Shown here piece after piece: positions 13,296 to 21,245 of a DNA stretch of 22,766 nucleotides. Made by a program: the position numbers and the translations under genes. This DNA is from an uncultured Candidatus Melainabacteria bacterium (lineage in GTDB: Bacteria > Cyanobacteriota > Vampirovibrionia > Gastranaerophilales > Gastranaerophilaceae): positions 1 to 22,766 of the forward strand of contig CAMHMW010000012.1 of NCBI GenBank assembly GCA_946186335.1, read 5' to 3'. Position 1 is the stretch's first letter, and each line of letters starts with the position of its first letter. Under the pieces are notes generated by a model. The model worked only from the letters and a program-made list of their open reading frames with translations, was not told the origin of the DNA and did not search any database.

Positions 13296-14765
13296 TTATT
13301 CAACAATATATTTTTTAGCGACAGGGTATCTTTCAGAACCGTCAAAATTTTCGGCAACATTGCAAAGCTGTTTTGAAATTGCATCATACATCGTGTATTC
13401 ACTCTCTTTTTCATTGTAACTTTTACCATATATTGAGAAATAATCAATCGCAACTCTTATTTTTCTGGTCGGCTCTTTTGCGGAACCATCAGGATTAAAC
13501 AAATTTTCACCATTTATTGAAATTTGCTTAACAACATTTTTCGAATCTATTCCTAACGATACATTGTTTGATGACTCATAAATTCTTGATTTTGTTATGA
13601 TATCTCTTTGGTATAGTGTTTTCAATTCTTCGGGGGTGACTTCTATTTGTACAATATTGCTATAAGGCTGGGGAAAACTTTTTAAAATATCAATTTTTGT
13701 AATATTACCCTGTTTTTTGGGTAATGTATCATACAGCCAAGACTTTGGAACCATACCGATTTCACAGCCGGTAATATTTTTTATCGCATCCGCATAAAAA
13801 GTTCCCAACTCTGTTAATATCATCCTTTCTTCGGGTTTATATTTATAATTTAGTTCAATTACGGATTTTGCTACCGGTTTTTCATAACCTTCTGTCTGTT
13901 CAACTTTTCTGATTTCTTTTTCAAAACCGCCCAAAGAACAATTTTCAGGAAGTATTCTTTCAAAATTCGACAATTCGTGTCTTTTCTTATTGATATCAAG
14001 CGTAAAGTGTGTCATCGAAAGTCCGAAAGGTTCTGGATAATATATGCGCTCGTCATTATTTGTATAACTGTGATGAACGTGTCCGCCTATTATAAATTCG
14101 GGGTTTAACCCTAATTTTTCAGCTTTGTCCTTTAATTTCAGGGCATTTGATTCTTCATCATGAACCATCATTACCAAACCTTTGCAATTATATTTCAACA
14201 TTTCTTTTTTTAATTTCGGTGCAAGTTTTTCCAATGCTGATAACGGATTAACAGATGTCATACCGGCAAAAGACTGTCTGATTTTATCAACAACAAAACC
14301 GACATACAGAATGTTATCACCGTCTCTGTTAACGATAGCATAAGGTCTTACTCCTTCCGGAATTTTTCCCGTTGTTTCATCCGTTATGTTTGCGGAAATA
14401 ACTTTCACTCCGGATTCATTTAAAATTTTCAAATAATCTCTGAAATATTGTCTGTCCATAGTTCTGTAACCGGGGTCGTTGTTTCCGACATTATAAATAA
14501 TTTCCAAATTCGGACAAATTCTTTTTGCCGTTGAATATGTATGCAGTATAGAATCTTTTGGATATATTCCTTTGAATATATCTCCGTTATCCAGCAAAAT
14601 AACATTATTCTTATGATTAAATCTTCTCATAAGTTCATTTATAAAACGGCAATGTCTGTTTGCATTCTGATGGATATCGGTTAATGCAAAAATCTCTGTC
14701 CGCCCTCTAAATGAACAGTTGCGGATTCTGTTATTATAATATTGATAATTTGACTCTATTCTCAT
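13296..14765 (-). CDS. 5'-nucleotidase/UshA-like metallophosphoesterase
   Basis: 489 residues with the two-domain layout of the 5'-nucleotidase family: metallophosphoesterase core (about 20-270) and C-terminal substrate domain (about 310-480). Metal ligands seen: DIHQN (D30, H32), DNGD (D59/D62), VHDEESN (H202) and GGHVHH (H229, H231). The usual GNHE/GNHD motif reads GNND (94-97): the position that bears the catalytic histidine is asparagine. No signal peptide, so unlike UshA it is probably cytoplasmic. The substrate domain has TRKIRVAIDYFSIYG where active nucleotidases often carry a nucleotide-stacking region. It may hydrolyse nucleotides slowly, use another substrate, or be non-catalytic. 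Weak ribosome site. Followed by radA after 42 bases. Confidence 0.8.
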   Translation of the reverse strand: MRIESNYQYYNNRIRNCSFRGRTEIFALTDIHQNANRHCRFINELMRRFNHKNNVILLDNGDIFKGIYPKDSILHTYSTAKRICPNLEIIYNVGNNDPGYRTMDRQYFRDYLKILNESGVKVISANITDETTGKIPEGVRPYAIVNRDGDNILYVGFVVDKIRQSFAGMTSVNPLSALEKLAPKLKKEMLKYNCKGLVMMVHDEESNALKLKDKAEKLGLNPEFIIGGHVHHSYTNNDERIYYPEPFGLSMTHFTLDINKKRHELSNFERILPENCSLGGFEKEIRKVEQTEGYEKPVAKSVIELNYKYKPEERMILTELGTFYADAIKNITGCEIGMVPKSWLYDTLPKKQGNITKIDILKSFPQPYSNIVQIEVTPEELKTLYQRDIITKSRIYESSNNVSLGIDSKNVVKQISINGENLFNPDGSAKEPTRKIRVAIDYFSIYGKSYNEKESEYTMYDAISKQLCNVAENFDGSERYPVAKKYIVE

Positions 14766-14895
14766 ACAATACGTAAAACTTGAAAAAAAATTTTTTTGCC
14801 GATGAAATACTTGTAAAATTGCGTACTTTAATTTTTACATTATTTATGATATTATGACGGTACGAGAGTTTAATATTTTTTGAAAGGTTATTTTA

Positions 14896-16809
14896 ATGAA
14901 TAAAAGTCAATCAGTGGGTATGTACGTAATATTAGCGATTGTTGTTATGATATTTGTTTCAACAATATTTATGACAGGAAAAACTACAGATATATCAGAA
15001 ATATCTTATACAAACTTTCTTCAAAAGTTAGAGGACGGTGATTTTTCAAAGATAGAAAAATATGACGATATGATTATTGCAACCCCGAAAGAACAACCCT
15101 CACAAACTGAAGACGGGAAACCAGGTGAAGATGTCCAAAATAAAATATCTCCGTTTTTAACGTCAGGTGACGGTCAGGCACCGCTGAAACAGTTTAAAGT
15201 TCAGATACCTTCACGCGGGGATGATGAATTAATGAATAAATTAAACTCCTCAGGGGCAGACATTACCGTAAAAAAAGCACCCGAAACAAACCAAATGGCA
15301 GGAAACATCGGAACATTTCTGATAGTACTGTTTGCTATCGTATCTCTCGGCTTTATGATACGGGCAATTCAGGCTGGCGGTTCTCAGGCAATGTCATTCG
15401 GCAAAAGTAAAGCAAAAATGCTGCTTGACAGTAAAGTAAAAACAACCTTCAAAGATGTTGCTGGTATTGATGAAGAAAAGAAAGAACTCGAAGAAATCGT
15501 TGATTTTCTTAAAAACGGCGAAAAATATATGAAACTCGGCGCAAAAATTCCGAAAGGGGTACTTCTTGTCGGACCTCCCGGAACAGGTAAAACCCTGATG
15601 GCAAAAGCAGTTGCAGGAGAAGCAAGTGTTCCGTTTTTCTCAATTTCGGGTTCTGATTTTGTAGAAATGTTTGTAGGTGTCGGTGCAAGCCGTGTTCGTG
15701 ACCTTTTCGAACAGGCGAAAAAACATCAGCCCTGTATCATATTCATTGATGAAATTGATGCTGTCGGACGTCAGCGCGGCGCAGGTTTAGGAGGCGGACA
15801 CGATGAACGTGAACAAACCTTAAACCAGTTACTTGTTGAAATGGACGGGTTTGATGCTAATACAAATATCATTGTTATTGCGGCAACAAACAGACCGGAC
15901 ATTTTGGATAATGCGCTGTTAAGACCGGGACGTTTTGACAGACAAATCTATATAAACACCCCCGATGTTAAAGGTCGTGAACAAATTTTGGAAGTTCATG
16001 CTAAAAATAAAAAACTTGATACAGATGTTGATTTAAAAGTTTTGGCAAAAAGAACTCCCGGCTTTACCGGTGCTGATTTACAGAATTTGTTAAACGAATC
16101 GGCATTACTTGCGGCAAGAAGAAATAAAGATAAAATTACAATGGTTGATGTTGATGAATCAATTGACCGTGTTATTGCGGGTATTGAAAAGAAAAGCAGA
16201 GTTCTGACGGATGCCGACAGAGAACTGACATCCTATCACGAAGTCGGACACGCACTTTTGCATAAACTTGTACCTGACGGAAACGAACTTCATAAGGTTT
16301 CTATTATCCCAAGAGGTTTTGCAGGCGGAGTAACGTGGTCAAGACCAAAAGATGAAAGCGTTTACACAAGTAAAGCAAAACTTTTGGCAGAAATTACCTC
16401 AGGACTAGGCGGACGTGCAGCGGAGGAAATTGTTTACGGTAAGGAAAAAGTAAGTACAGGCGCAAGTCAGGATTTGATACAGGTTACAAATATTGCCCGC
16501 AAAATGGTTACAGCTTGGGGAATGTCTGAAAAACTCGGCACTATGGCTTACGGCAAAAATCAGGAAAACGTATTTATGGGCAGAGATTTCGGACACCAGA
16601 GAGATTACTCGGAGCAGGTTGCTTATGAAATTGATCAGGAAATTAAAGGTATCATTGATGAAAGATATGAACTTGCAAAAAGACTACTGACCGAAAACCG
16701 TGATATGCTTGAAAGAATTTCCAAAGAGTTGCTCGAAAAAGAAACCATTGACGAAAAAGAATTTGAAGCAATTATGGAAGATGTGAAAAACAGCAGAGGT
16801 CAGGGTTAA
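14896..16809 (+). CDS. ftsH: ATP-dependent zinc metalloprotease FtsH
   Basis: 637 residues, full length. It degrades misassembled membrane proteins and short-lived regulators. Order: TM1 (about 9-26), periplasmic domain, TM2 (about 136-156), AAA+ module with Walker A GPPGTGKT (226-233), Walker B IIFIDEID (281-288) and the second region of homology (NIIVIAATNRPDILD), then the peptidase domain with zinc motif HEVGH (448-452) and a coiled-coil end. AAAGG lies about 9 bases before the ATG. It heads a plus-strand run with the two corrinoid-protein-like genes, which start 2 bases after each preceding stop. Confidence 0.96.
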   Translation: MNKSQSVGMYVILAIVVMIFVSTIFMTGKTTDISEISYTNFLQKLEDGDFSKIEKYDDMIIATPKEQPSQTEDGKPGEDVQNKISPFLTSGDGQAPLKQFKVQIPSRGDDELMNKLNSSGADITVKKAPETNQMAGNIGTFLIVLFAIVSLGFMIRAIQAGGSQAMSFGKSKAKMLLDSKVKTTFKDVAGIDEEKKELEEIVDFLKNGEKYMKLGAKIPKGVLLVGPPGTGKTLMAKAVAGEASVPFFSISGSDFVEMFVGVGASRVRDLFEQAKKHQPCIIFIDEIDAVGRQRGAGLGGGHDEREQTLNQLLVEMDGFDANTNIIVIAATNRPDILDNALLRPGRFDRQIYINTPDVKGREQILEVHAKNKKLDTDVDLKVLAKRTPGFTGADLQNLLNESALLAARRNKDKITMVDVDESIDRVIAGIEKKSRVLTDADRELTSYHEVGHALLHKLVPDGNELHKVSIIPRGFAGGVTWSRPKDESVYTSKAKLLAEITSGLGGRAAEEIVYGKEKVSTGASQDLIQVTNIARKMVTAWGMSEKLGTMAYGKNQENVFMGRDFGHQRDYSEQVAYEIDQEIKGIIDERYELAKRLLTENRDMLERISKELLEKETIDEKEFEAIMEDVKNSRGQG

Positions 16810-16811
16810 TT

Positions 16812-17537
16812 TTGGAAATTTCTTTAAATTCAAAACTGTTTGCACAAATAATAAATATTTCAAATCCGGAAGATTGTCTTTCGGATTTGATTATATCCGA
16901 ATATTGTGACATTTTGGGGTTTCGTTTCACATCAGATGAAATTGATTTGGACATTATAAATAATATTTCAGAAAAGTTTTCAGACAAAAAACTGCTTTTT
17001 ATCGGAACGGGAGATGATGTGACCGATAAAATTCTGATACCAAAAATTGCTGATAATATCGGAATTAAAGGTTGTATTTTCGGAAATATAAACGACAAAA
17101 CCTATAAAGATATTCTTCCCGCAATTATTAAGGGAAAACATTATGCGATATTAAAAACTCCCATAGATATAAATCTTGCCAAAGAACTTAATATTTTATC
17201 CGTTGAAATGGACTTGCCGCCTGAAAAAATAATTATGAACACCGATATAGGCGGACTCGGTTACGGCTATGAGTACGGTTTCAGCATAATGGAAAAAATT
17301 AAACCGGAAAGAGAAAAAGACAAATATTTATCATTTCCGCTTTTTTCGGATGCATCAAGTGAAGCGTTAAAAACAAAAGAGGCTAAATTTGATGACTTTC
17401 CTTCAAGCTGGGGAAATCTGAGGCAAAGAGCAAGAATGATAGAATTATCTGCCTGTGCGGGGGTGATAGCTGCGGGTGCGAATATAATCACGGTAAACTT
17501 TCCCGAAAATATTAAAATTCTGAAAGGTCTGGTGTAA
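16812..17537 (+). CDS. AcsD/CdhD-like corrinoid iron-sulfur protein small subunit homolog
   Basis: 241 residues, TTG start, 2 bases after the ftsH stop, with GAGG about 13 bases upstream. The middle, MDLPPEKIIMNTDIGGLGYG then YEYGFSIMEKIK, matches the DLPPEKI...GALGYGIEY...ME segment of the delta subunit of CO dehydrogenase/acetyl-CoA synthase, a TIM-barrel protein that partners the corrinoid carrier. It is shorter than AcsD (about 310 residues), so barrel ends may be trimmed. The following gene resembles the gamma subunit, supporting the call. No other Wood-Ljungdahl gene is visible. A methyl carrier role outside acetyl-CoA synthesis is inferred. Confidence 0.75.
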   Translation: MEISLNSKLFAQIINISNPEDCLSDLIISEYCDILGFRFTSDEIDLDIINNISEKFSDKKLLFIGTGDDVTDKILIPKIADNIGIKGCIFGNINDKTYKDILPAIIKGKHYAILKTPIDINLAKELNILSVEMDLPPEKIIMNTDIGGLGYGYEYGFSIMEKIKPEREKDKYLSFPLFSDASSEALKTKEAKFDDFPSSWGNLRQRARMIELSACAGVIAAGANIITVNFPENIKILKGLV

Positions 17538-17539
17538 TT

Positions 17540-18670
17540 ATGGAAATGACCGGATTGCAGATTTTTAAATACTTACCCGCCGCAAAAAAAGAGGAGCATA
17601 CAAACTGTAAAGAATGCGGATGCCCAACCTGTATGGCTTTTGCGCTGAAACTTGCAAAACAAAATATTCAGATTGACAAATGTCCTTACGTAAAAGAAGA
17701 ATTAAAAGAACAATATTCTCACTGCATAAAACACGCCCAAAATACGGTTACTATAGGAAACCTTAAAATCGGCGGTGAAAACGTCCTTTACCGCCACGAA
17801 AAAACCTTTATAAACCGTACTGTTCTGGCAGTTTGTGTTGATTGTTTAAAACCTGATTTTGAAAAACAGATAAAAAGAATTTGCGATTTTGAAATTAAAG
17901 GAGTAAATGAGAATTACAGTGTTGATTTAATTATTCTGAAAAACTGTCAGAATAATGGTTATTCAGGCGAAAATCCCAAATTTATAACTTATGAAGATTA
18001 TCAAAAATTTGAACTGGATACCATAATTGATACTGATTTTCAAAAAACAAAAGATTACCTAATTACAACCCGTACAAAAGCCGTAAAAGAAAAAGATGAA
18101 AGTTGTGTAAAACCCGTAACGGTTTGGATAAAATCGGGTAATTTATATGATATTTGTGCAAGAGCAAGTTATTATATCTGCAAATACGCTAATATGATTG
18201 TGTTTGAAGATTTTGAAGAGGCAATGTTTTCAACAATAATCAGACTGCGTGAAAATATTTTTACAGACCCGCAAAAGCCTTTGCAGGTTGAATCGGCACT
18301 TTACGAGTTCAATAATCCCGATGAAAATTCAATAGTTTTCTTAACCACAAACTTTGCGCTGACTTATTTTGCGGTTGCAAACGAACTCGAAGGGATAAAT
18401 GTTCCGGCTTATTTAATTGTTATTCCTGCGGACGGAATGAGTGTATTAACTGCGTGGTCTGCTGAAAAATTCACCGCTGATATTGTTGCCAAAACTCTCA
18501 TAAATCTTGGTATCAGAGAAAAAATCAAAACCCGAAAAATAATTATTCCCGGACTTTTAGCCCACATGACAGAAGAACTAAAAGAGGCAATTCCTGATTA
18601 TGACTTTGTCGTGGGTACAAACGAAGCCTCAGATTTGAGAGAATTTATCAAAAATTTTACTGCTAAATAA
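17540..18670 (+). CDS. AcsC/CdhE-like corrinoid iron-sulfur protein large subunit homolog
   Basis: 376 residues, starting 2 bases after the preceding stop. Residues 23-48 hold the cluster-binding motif C-x2-C-x4-C-x16-C in TNCKECGCPTCMAFALKLAK, as in the gamma subunit of CO dehydrogenase/acetyl-CoA synthase, where a 4Fe-4S cluster reactivates the bound corrinoid. The rest should be the TIM barrel and corrinoid-binding end: PAYLIVIPADGMSVLTAWSA, then FTADIVAKTLI and KIIIPGLLAHM. It is shorter than AcsC (about 445). With its partner it probably carries methyl groups from methyltetrahydrofolate to an unknown acceptor. Its last 8 bases overlap the end of fliR on the other strand. Confidence 0.82.
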   Translation: MEMTGLQIFKYLPAAKKEEHTNCKECGCPTCMAFALKLAKQNIQIDKCPYVKEELKEQYSHCIKHAQNTVTIGNLKIGGENVLYRHEKTFINRTVLAVCVDCLKPDFEKQIKRICDFEIKGVNENYSVDLIILKNCQNNGYSGENPKFITYEDYQKFELDTIIDTDFQKTKDYLITTRTKAVKEKDESCVKPVTVWIKSGNLYDICARASYYICKYANMIVFEDFEEAMFSTIIRLRENIFTDPQKPLQVESALYEFNNPDENSIVFLTTNFALTYFAVANELEGINVPAYLIVIPADGMSVLTAWSAEKFTADIVAKTLINLGIREKIKTRKIIIPGLLAHMTEELKEAIPDYDFVVGTNEASDLREFIKNFTAK

Positions 18671-19445
18671 TATTTGCAAAACTTAGGAAGTATTCTTCAA
18701 TAATATTCATAAGCATAGGCAAAATCCATACCATAATTGCAGCACCCAAAACCGGTTTAAACAGGAAACTCAGTTGGAATACGTTTACCTGAGGTGCGGT
18801 TCTTGAAATTACGCCAAGGATAATATCCTGTGCAAGAGTTGCGAGTAAAACGGGAGATGCTATCTGAAGCCCCATATATAATGTATTTGAGGACATTTTA
18901 ATAAGCATATCCATTTTTATGAGTTGAGCCAGAGGAACATGTGCCGAATAAAGCGGGAAAATTTCAAAACTTCTCAAAAGCGCTTTAAAAAGCCAATAAA
19001 CTCCGCCAAGATTTATGAAAATCAAAATTCCCATAAGAGAAATCATTTTTGTTAATATAGATACCTGTGATTGCGTTGTCGGGTCAAGTGCAGTTGCAGA
19101 TGACAACCCCATCTGCATATTTATCATTTCCGCCCCGCAATCAATTGCAATTGTAATCAACTGTGCCATATAACCTATCATTGCACCTACGACAATATTT
19201 AACAAAAGCGACAGGGCAAACGAATCACATTCGGTCATAACCTTATCGGGCGATAAAAAGGGAAGAATACAGGTTGTAACAATAAGTGCCATAGATATTT
19301 TAACAAGAGGAGGAATATCTTTTCTGTTAAATATCGGGCAAAATCTGAAAAAACCCAGCATTCTTGCAAACACCAATGAACCTGCCATAAGGTAGGTTGC
19401 GGCTTTGGGGAACATTTCCATTAGTGCTGTATAAAAGTTATCCAT
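18663..19445 (-). CDS. fliR: Flagellar export protein FliR
   Basis: 260 residues, usual length, hydrophobic throughout with about six membrane segments. Family features: LARMLGFFRFCPIFNRKDIP near the N-terminus, the GxxMGYMAQLITIAIDCGAEMINMQ stretch (read in two parts: MIGYMAQLITIAIDCGAEM and INMQMGLSSA), DPTTQSQVSIL, and a C-terminal QLSFLFKPVLGAAIM. FliR builds the inner-membrane gate of the flagellar type III export apparatus with FliP and FliQ. It is last in the operon, 3 bases after fliQ. No flhB follows; the next gene runs the other way and overlaps by 8 bases. Confidence 0.92.
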   Translation of the reverse strand: MDNFYTALMEMFPKAATYLMAGSLVFARMLGFFRFCPIFNRKDIPPLVKISMALIVTTCILPFLSPDKVMTECDSFALSLLLNIVVGAMIGYMAQLITIAIDCGAEMINMQMGLSSATALDPTTQSQVSILTKMISLMGILIFINLGGVYWLFKALLRSFEIFPLYSAHVPLAQLIKMDMLIKMSSNTLYMGLQIASPVLLATLAQDIILGVISRTAPQVNVFQLSFLFKPVLGAAIMVWILPMLMNIIEEYFLSFANII

Positions 19446-19448
19446 CTG

Positions 19449-19937
19449 TTATCTTCCAAGCATTTTTTTAGATTCAACCAAATCAGGTCTTGGCATAGCA
19501 TTTTTAGCTGCCGGTGTGTATTTTGATTTTTCACTGTTATAAACATAAGGGATTTTTCCGGGATGTTTCATTATATAATCAATTTTATCGATATTTTTAA
19601 ACCTGTCCTGCATTTCGCCTTCAAAAGGGGTTGTGTATCTGTGATAACCCGCCTCTAATACAAAGTTTTCACTCTGCGGAATTGTATTAAACGCAAGAAC
19701 CGCACCTTCCTGAAACAGATTCGTCAAAAGTCTTATAAATCCGACTCCGCCTATAATTATTACCAAAAATACTCCGAGAATTTTCGGAGCTGCGGCAATC
19801 GTCTGCTCCTGAACCTGAGTTACCGCCTGCAAAATACCGACTACTAAACCTATACCCGCCGCTGTTAATACGCAGGGCATAGATATTGATAACATTATTA
19901 AAAAGCCTTTTGCCAAATATTCCAATAAGATTTCCAT
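19449..19937 (-). CDS. fliQ: Flagellar export protein FliQ with C-terminal extension
   Basis: 162 residues against about 89 for normal FliQ. Residues 1-88 are a full FliQ: two membrane hairpin helices, GLVVGILQAVTQVQEQTIAA (classical motif) and PKILGVFLVIIIGGVGFI. Residues 89-162 are an added polar region without membrane segments (YHRYTTPFEGEMQDRFKNID, then PGKIPYVYNSEKSKYTPAAK), rich in K, Y and P. The ribosome site GAGG overlaps the fliP stop. Forms the export gate with FliP and FliR. The frame is continuous with strong composition, so the extension is probably real. Confidence 0.9.
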   Translation of the reverse strand: MEILLEYLAKGFLIMLSISMPCVLTAAGIGLVVGILQAVTQVQEQTIAAAPKILGVFLVIIIGGVGFIRLLTNLFQEGAVLAFNTIPQSENFVLEAGYHRYTTPFEGEMQDRFKNIDKIDYIMKHPGKIPYVYNSEKSKYTPAAKNAMPRPDLVESKKMLGR

Positions 19938-19948
19938 AGTTTAATCCT

Positions 19949-20587
19949 CTAGTTATAACTTGAAACAAGCCCCTGAACGATGAGCGCCCATCCGTCAACC
20001 GCAATAAATATCAAAAGTTTAAACGGCATTGAAATAATCGTCGGCGATAACATAAACATACCAAGTGCCAGCAGGATGTTTGCAACAACAAGGTCTAATA
20101 TGATAAACGGAACGAATATAACAAAACTTATTTCAAATGATGTTTTCAATTCACTTACGATATAAGCGGGAGCAATTTCCCAAATGGATAAATCATCAGG
20201 GGACTGTGGTCGTGTTTTATGCGAAAGTTCAACAAAAAATTCCAAATCGGTTTCTCTTGTCTGTTTAAGCATAAATTCTTTTAACGGTTTTGAACCCTCC
20301 TGAATTGCGCCAATCATATCATGATTTTTCTGATAGGGAACAGAACCCATATCATACATTTTTTGGAAGGTTGAACCCATAGTAAAAAATGTCAGAATTA
20401 TTGAAAGCCCGATAATTACAATAGCAGGCGGAACCTGTTGGGTACCCATTGCGGTTTTAAGCATTGCAAAAACTATAACAAATCTCAAAAAACTTGTCAT
20501 ACAGCAAAATGCGAACGGTAATAATGAAAACAGGGTCATTACTACCAAAATTTGTAATACAGGGTTTAATGTTTGCAACGAGTCCAT
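19949..20587 (-). CDS. fliP: Flagellar export protein FliP
   Basis: 212 residues. Typical segments: LPFAFCCMTSFLRFVIVFAM, LKTAMGTQQVPPAIVIIGLS, SELKTSFEISFVIFVPFIIL and DLVVANILLALGMFMLSP, which match FliP/SctR. The N-terminal signal peptide found in many FliP proteins (about 245 residues) is absent, giving a length like the injectisome homolog SctR; FliO next door favours the flagellar assignment. Core of the export gate. AAGGA lies 9 bases before the ATG, 11 bases after fliO. Confidence 0.92.
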   Translation of the reverse strand: MDSLQTLNPVLQILVVMTLFSLLPFAFCCMTSFLRFVIVFAMLKTAMGTQQVPPAIVIIGLSIILTFFTMGSTFQKMYDMGSVPYQKNHDMIGAIQEGSKPLKEFMLKQTRETDLEFFVELSHKTRPQSPDDLSIWEIAPAYIVSELKTSFEISFVIFVPFIILDLVVANILLALGMFMLSPTIISMPFKLLIFIAVDGWALIVQGLVSSYN

Positions 20588-20598
20588 ATCTTTTGTCC

Positions 20599-21213
20599 TT
20601 ATAGTTCGTTTATCCTTTTTGCCATTTCTTTCATCGGAGAAAAAGAACGGCTTTTGGGTGTTTCAATTCTGTATGTATTGACAGGTTCGGGTTCCGGCAT
20701 TCTTCGTCTTTGCTGAACTTTTACTTCTCCTGCCACAACTTTTGAATCCATCTTTTGTCTTGCCCCGACTCTTTTTCTTGATGGGTCAACCTGTTCAAGA
20801 TGAATAACCTTATCGGAAGTTTTTTGGGGTTTTGGATTAAGGTCAATTCCTCCGATTTTCTTTTCTTCTTCAACAATTTTTTCAATTATATCTTCCGTAG
20901 CGGTTTCGGGCTGAGGCATTTGTCTGAATCTGTCCGAATTATTAACCTCAGATACAGGTTTATTCCATTCCAGTTTTGCAAGTAAAGTTGTTCTGTCAAC
21001 ATCTGATGCAATAAGGAACTTTTCGTTTCCGGCACGAATTACGTGCAGAGTTTTTCTGGGGGAAAGGCTCATAGAATCTTCCACGCTCAAAAACTTTGCA
21101 TTTTTTGAACCTAAGCCGCCGCTGATAACTTTTTTATAAACAAATACGGCAAAACAGATTAACCCTGTCATTGCCATTGTATATACCGTAAAATTTACTA
21201 CGTATCCTCCCAT
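20599..21213 (-). CDS. fliO: Flagellar biosynthesis protein FliO
   Basis: 204 residues. One membrane segment near the N-terminus (about 8-28), then the FliO domain: NAKFLSVEDSMSLSPRKTLH, VIRAGNEKFLIASDVDRTTL and LAKL. The C-terminal half is a polar, charged tail ending KEMAKRINEL. FliO helps assemble FliP rings. GAGAGG lies 5-6 bases before the ATG. It follows the two-SpoA gene after 32 bases. Confidence 0.88.
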   Translation of the reverse strand: MGGYVVNFTVYTMAMTGLICFAVFVYKKVISGGLGSKNAKFLSVEDSMSLSPRKTLHVIRAGNEKFLIASDVDRTTLLAKLEWNKPVSEVNNSDRFRQMPQPETATEDIIEKIVEEEKKIGGIDLNPKPQKTSDKVIHLEQVDPSRKRVGARQKMDSKVVAGEVKVQQRRRMPEPEPVNTYRIETPKSRSFSPMKEMAKRINEL

Positions 21214-21245
21214 AAAGCCTCTCTTTCATATACTATGAAATTTTG

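Noticed and set aside
18663..18670. Convergent 8-base overlap of the AcsC-like gene and fliR as a regulatory device
   Set aside because: Short tail-to-tail overlaps are common in compact genomes; no terminator or other structure makes this one special.
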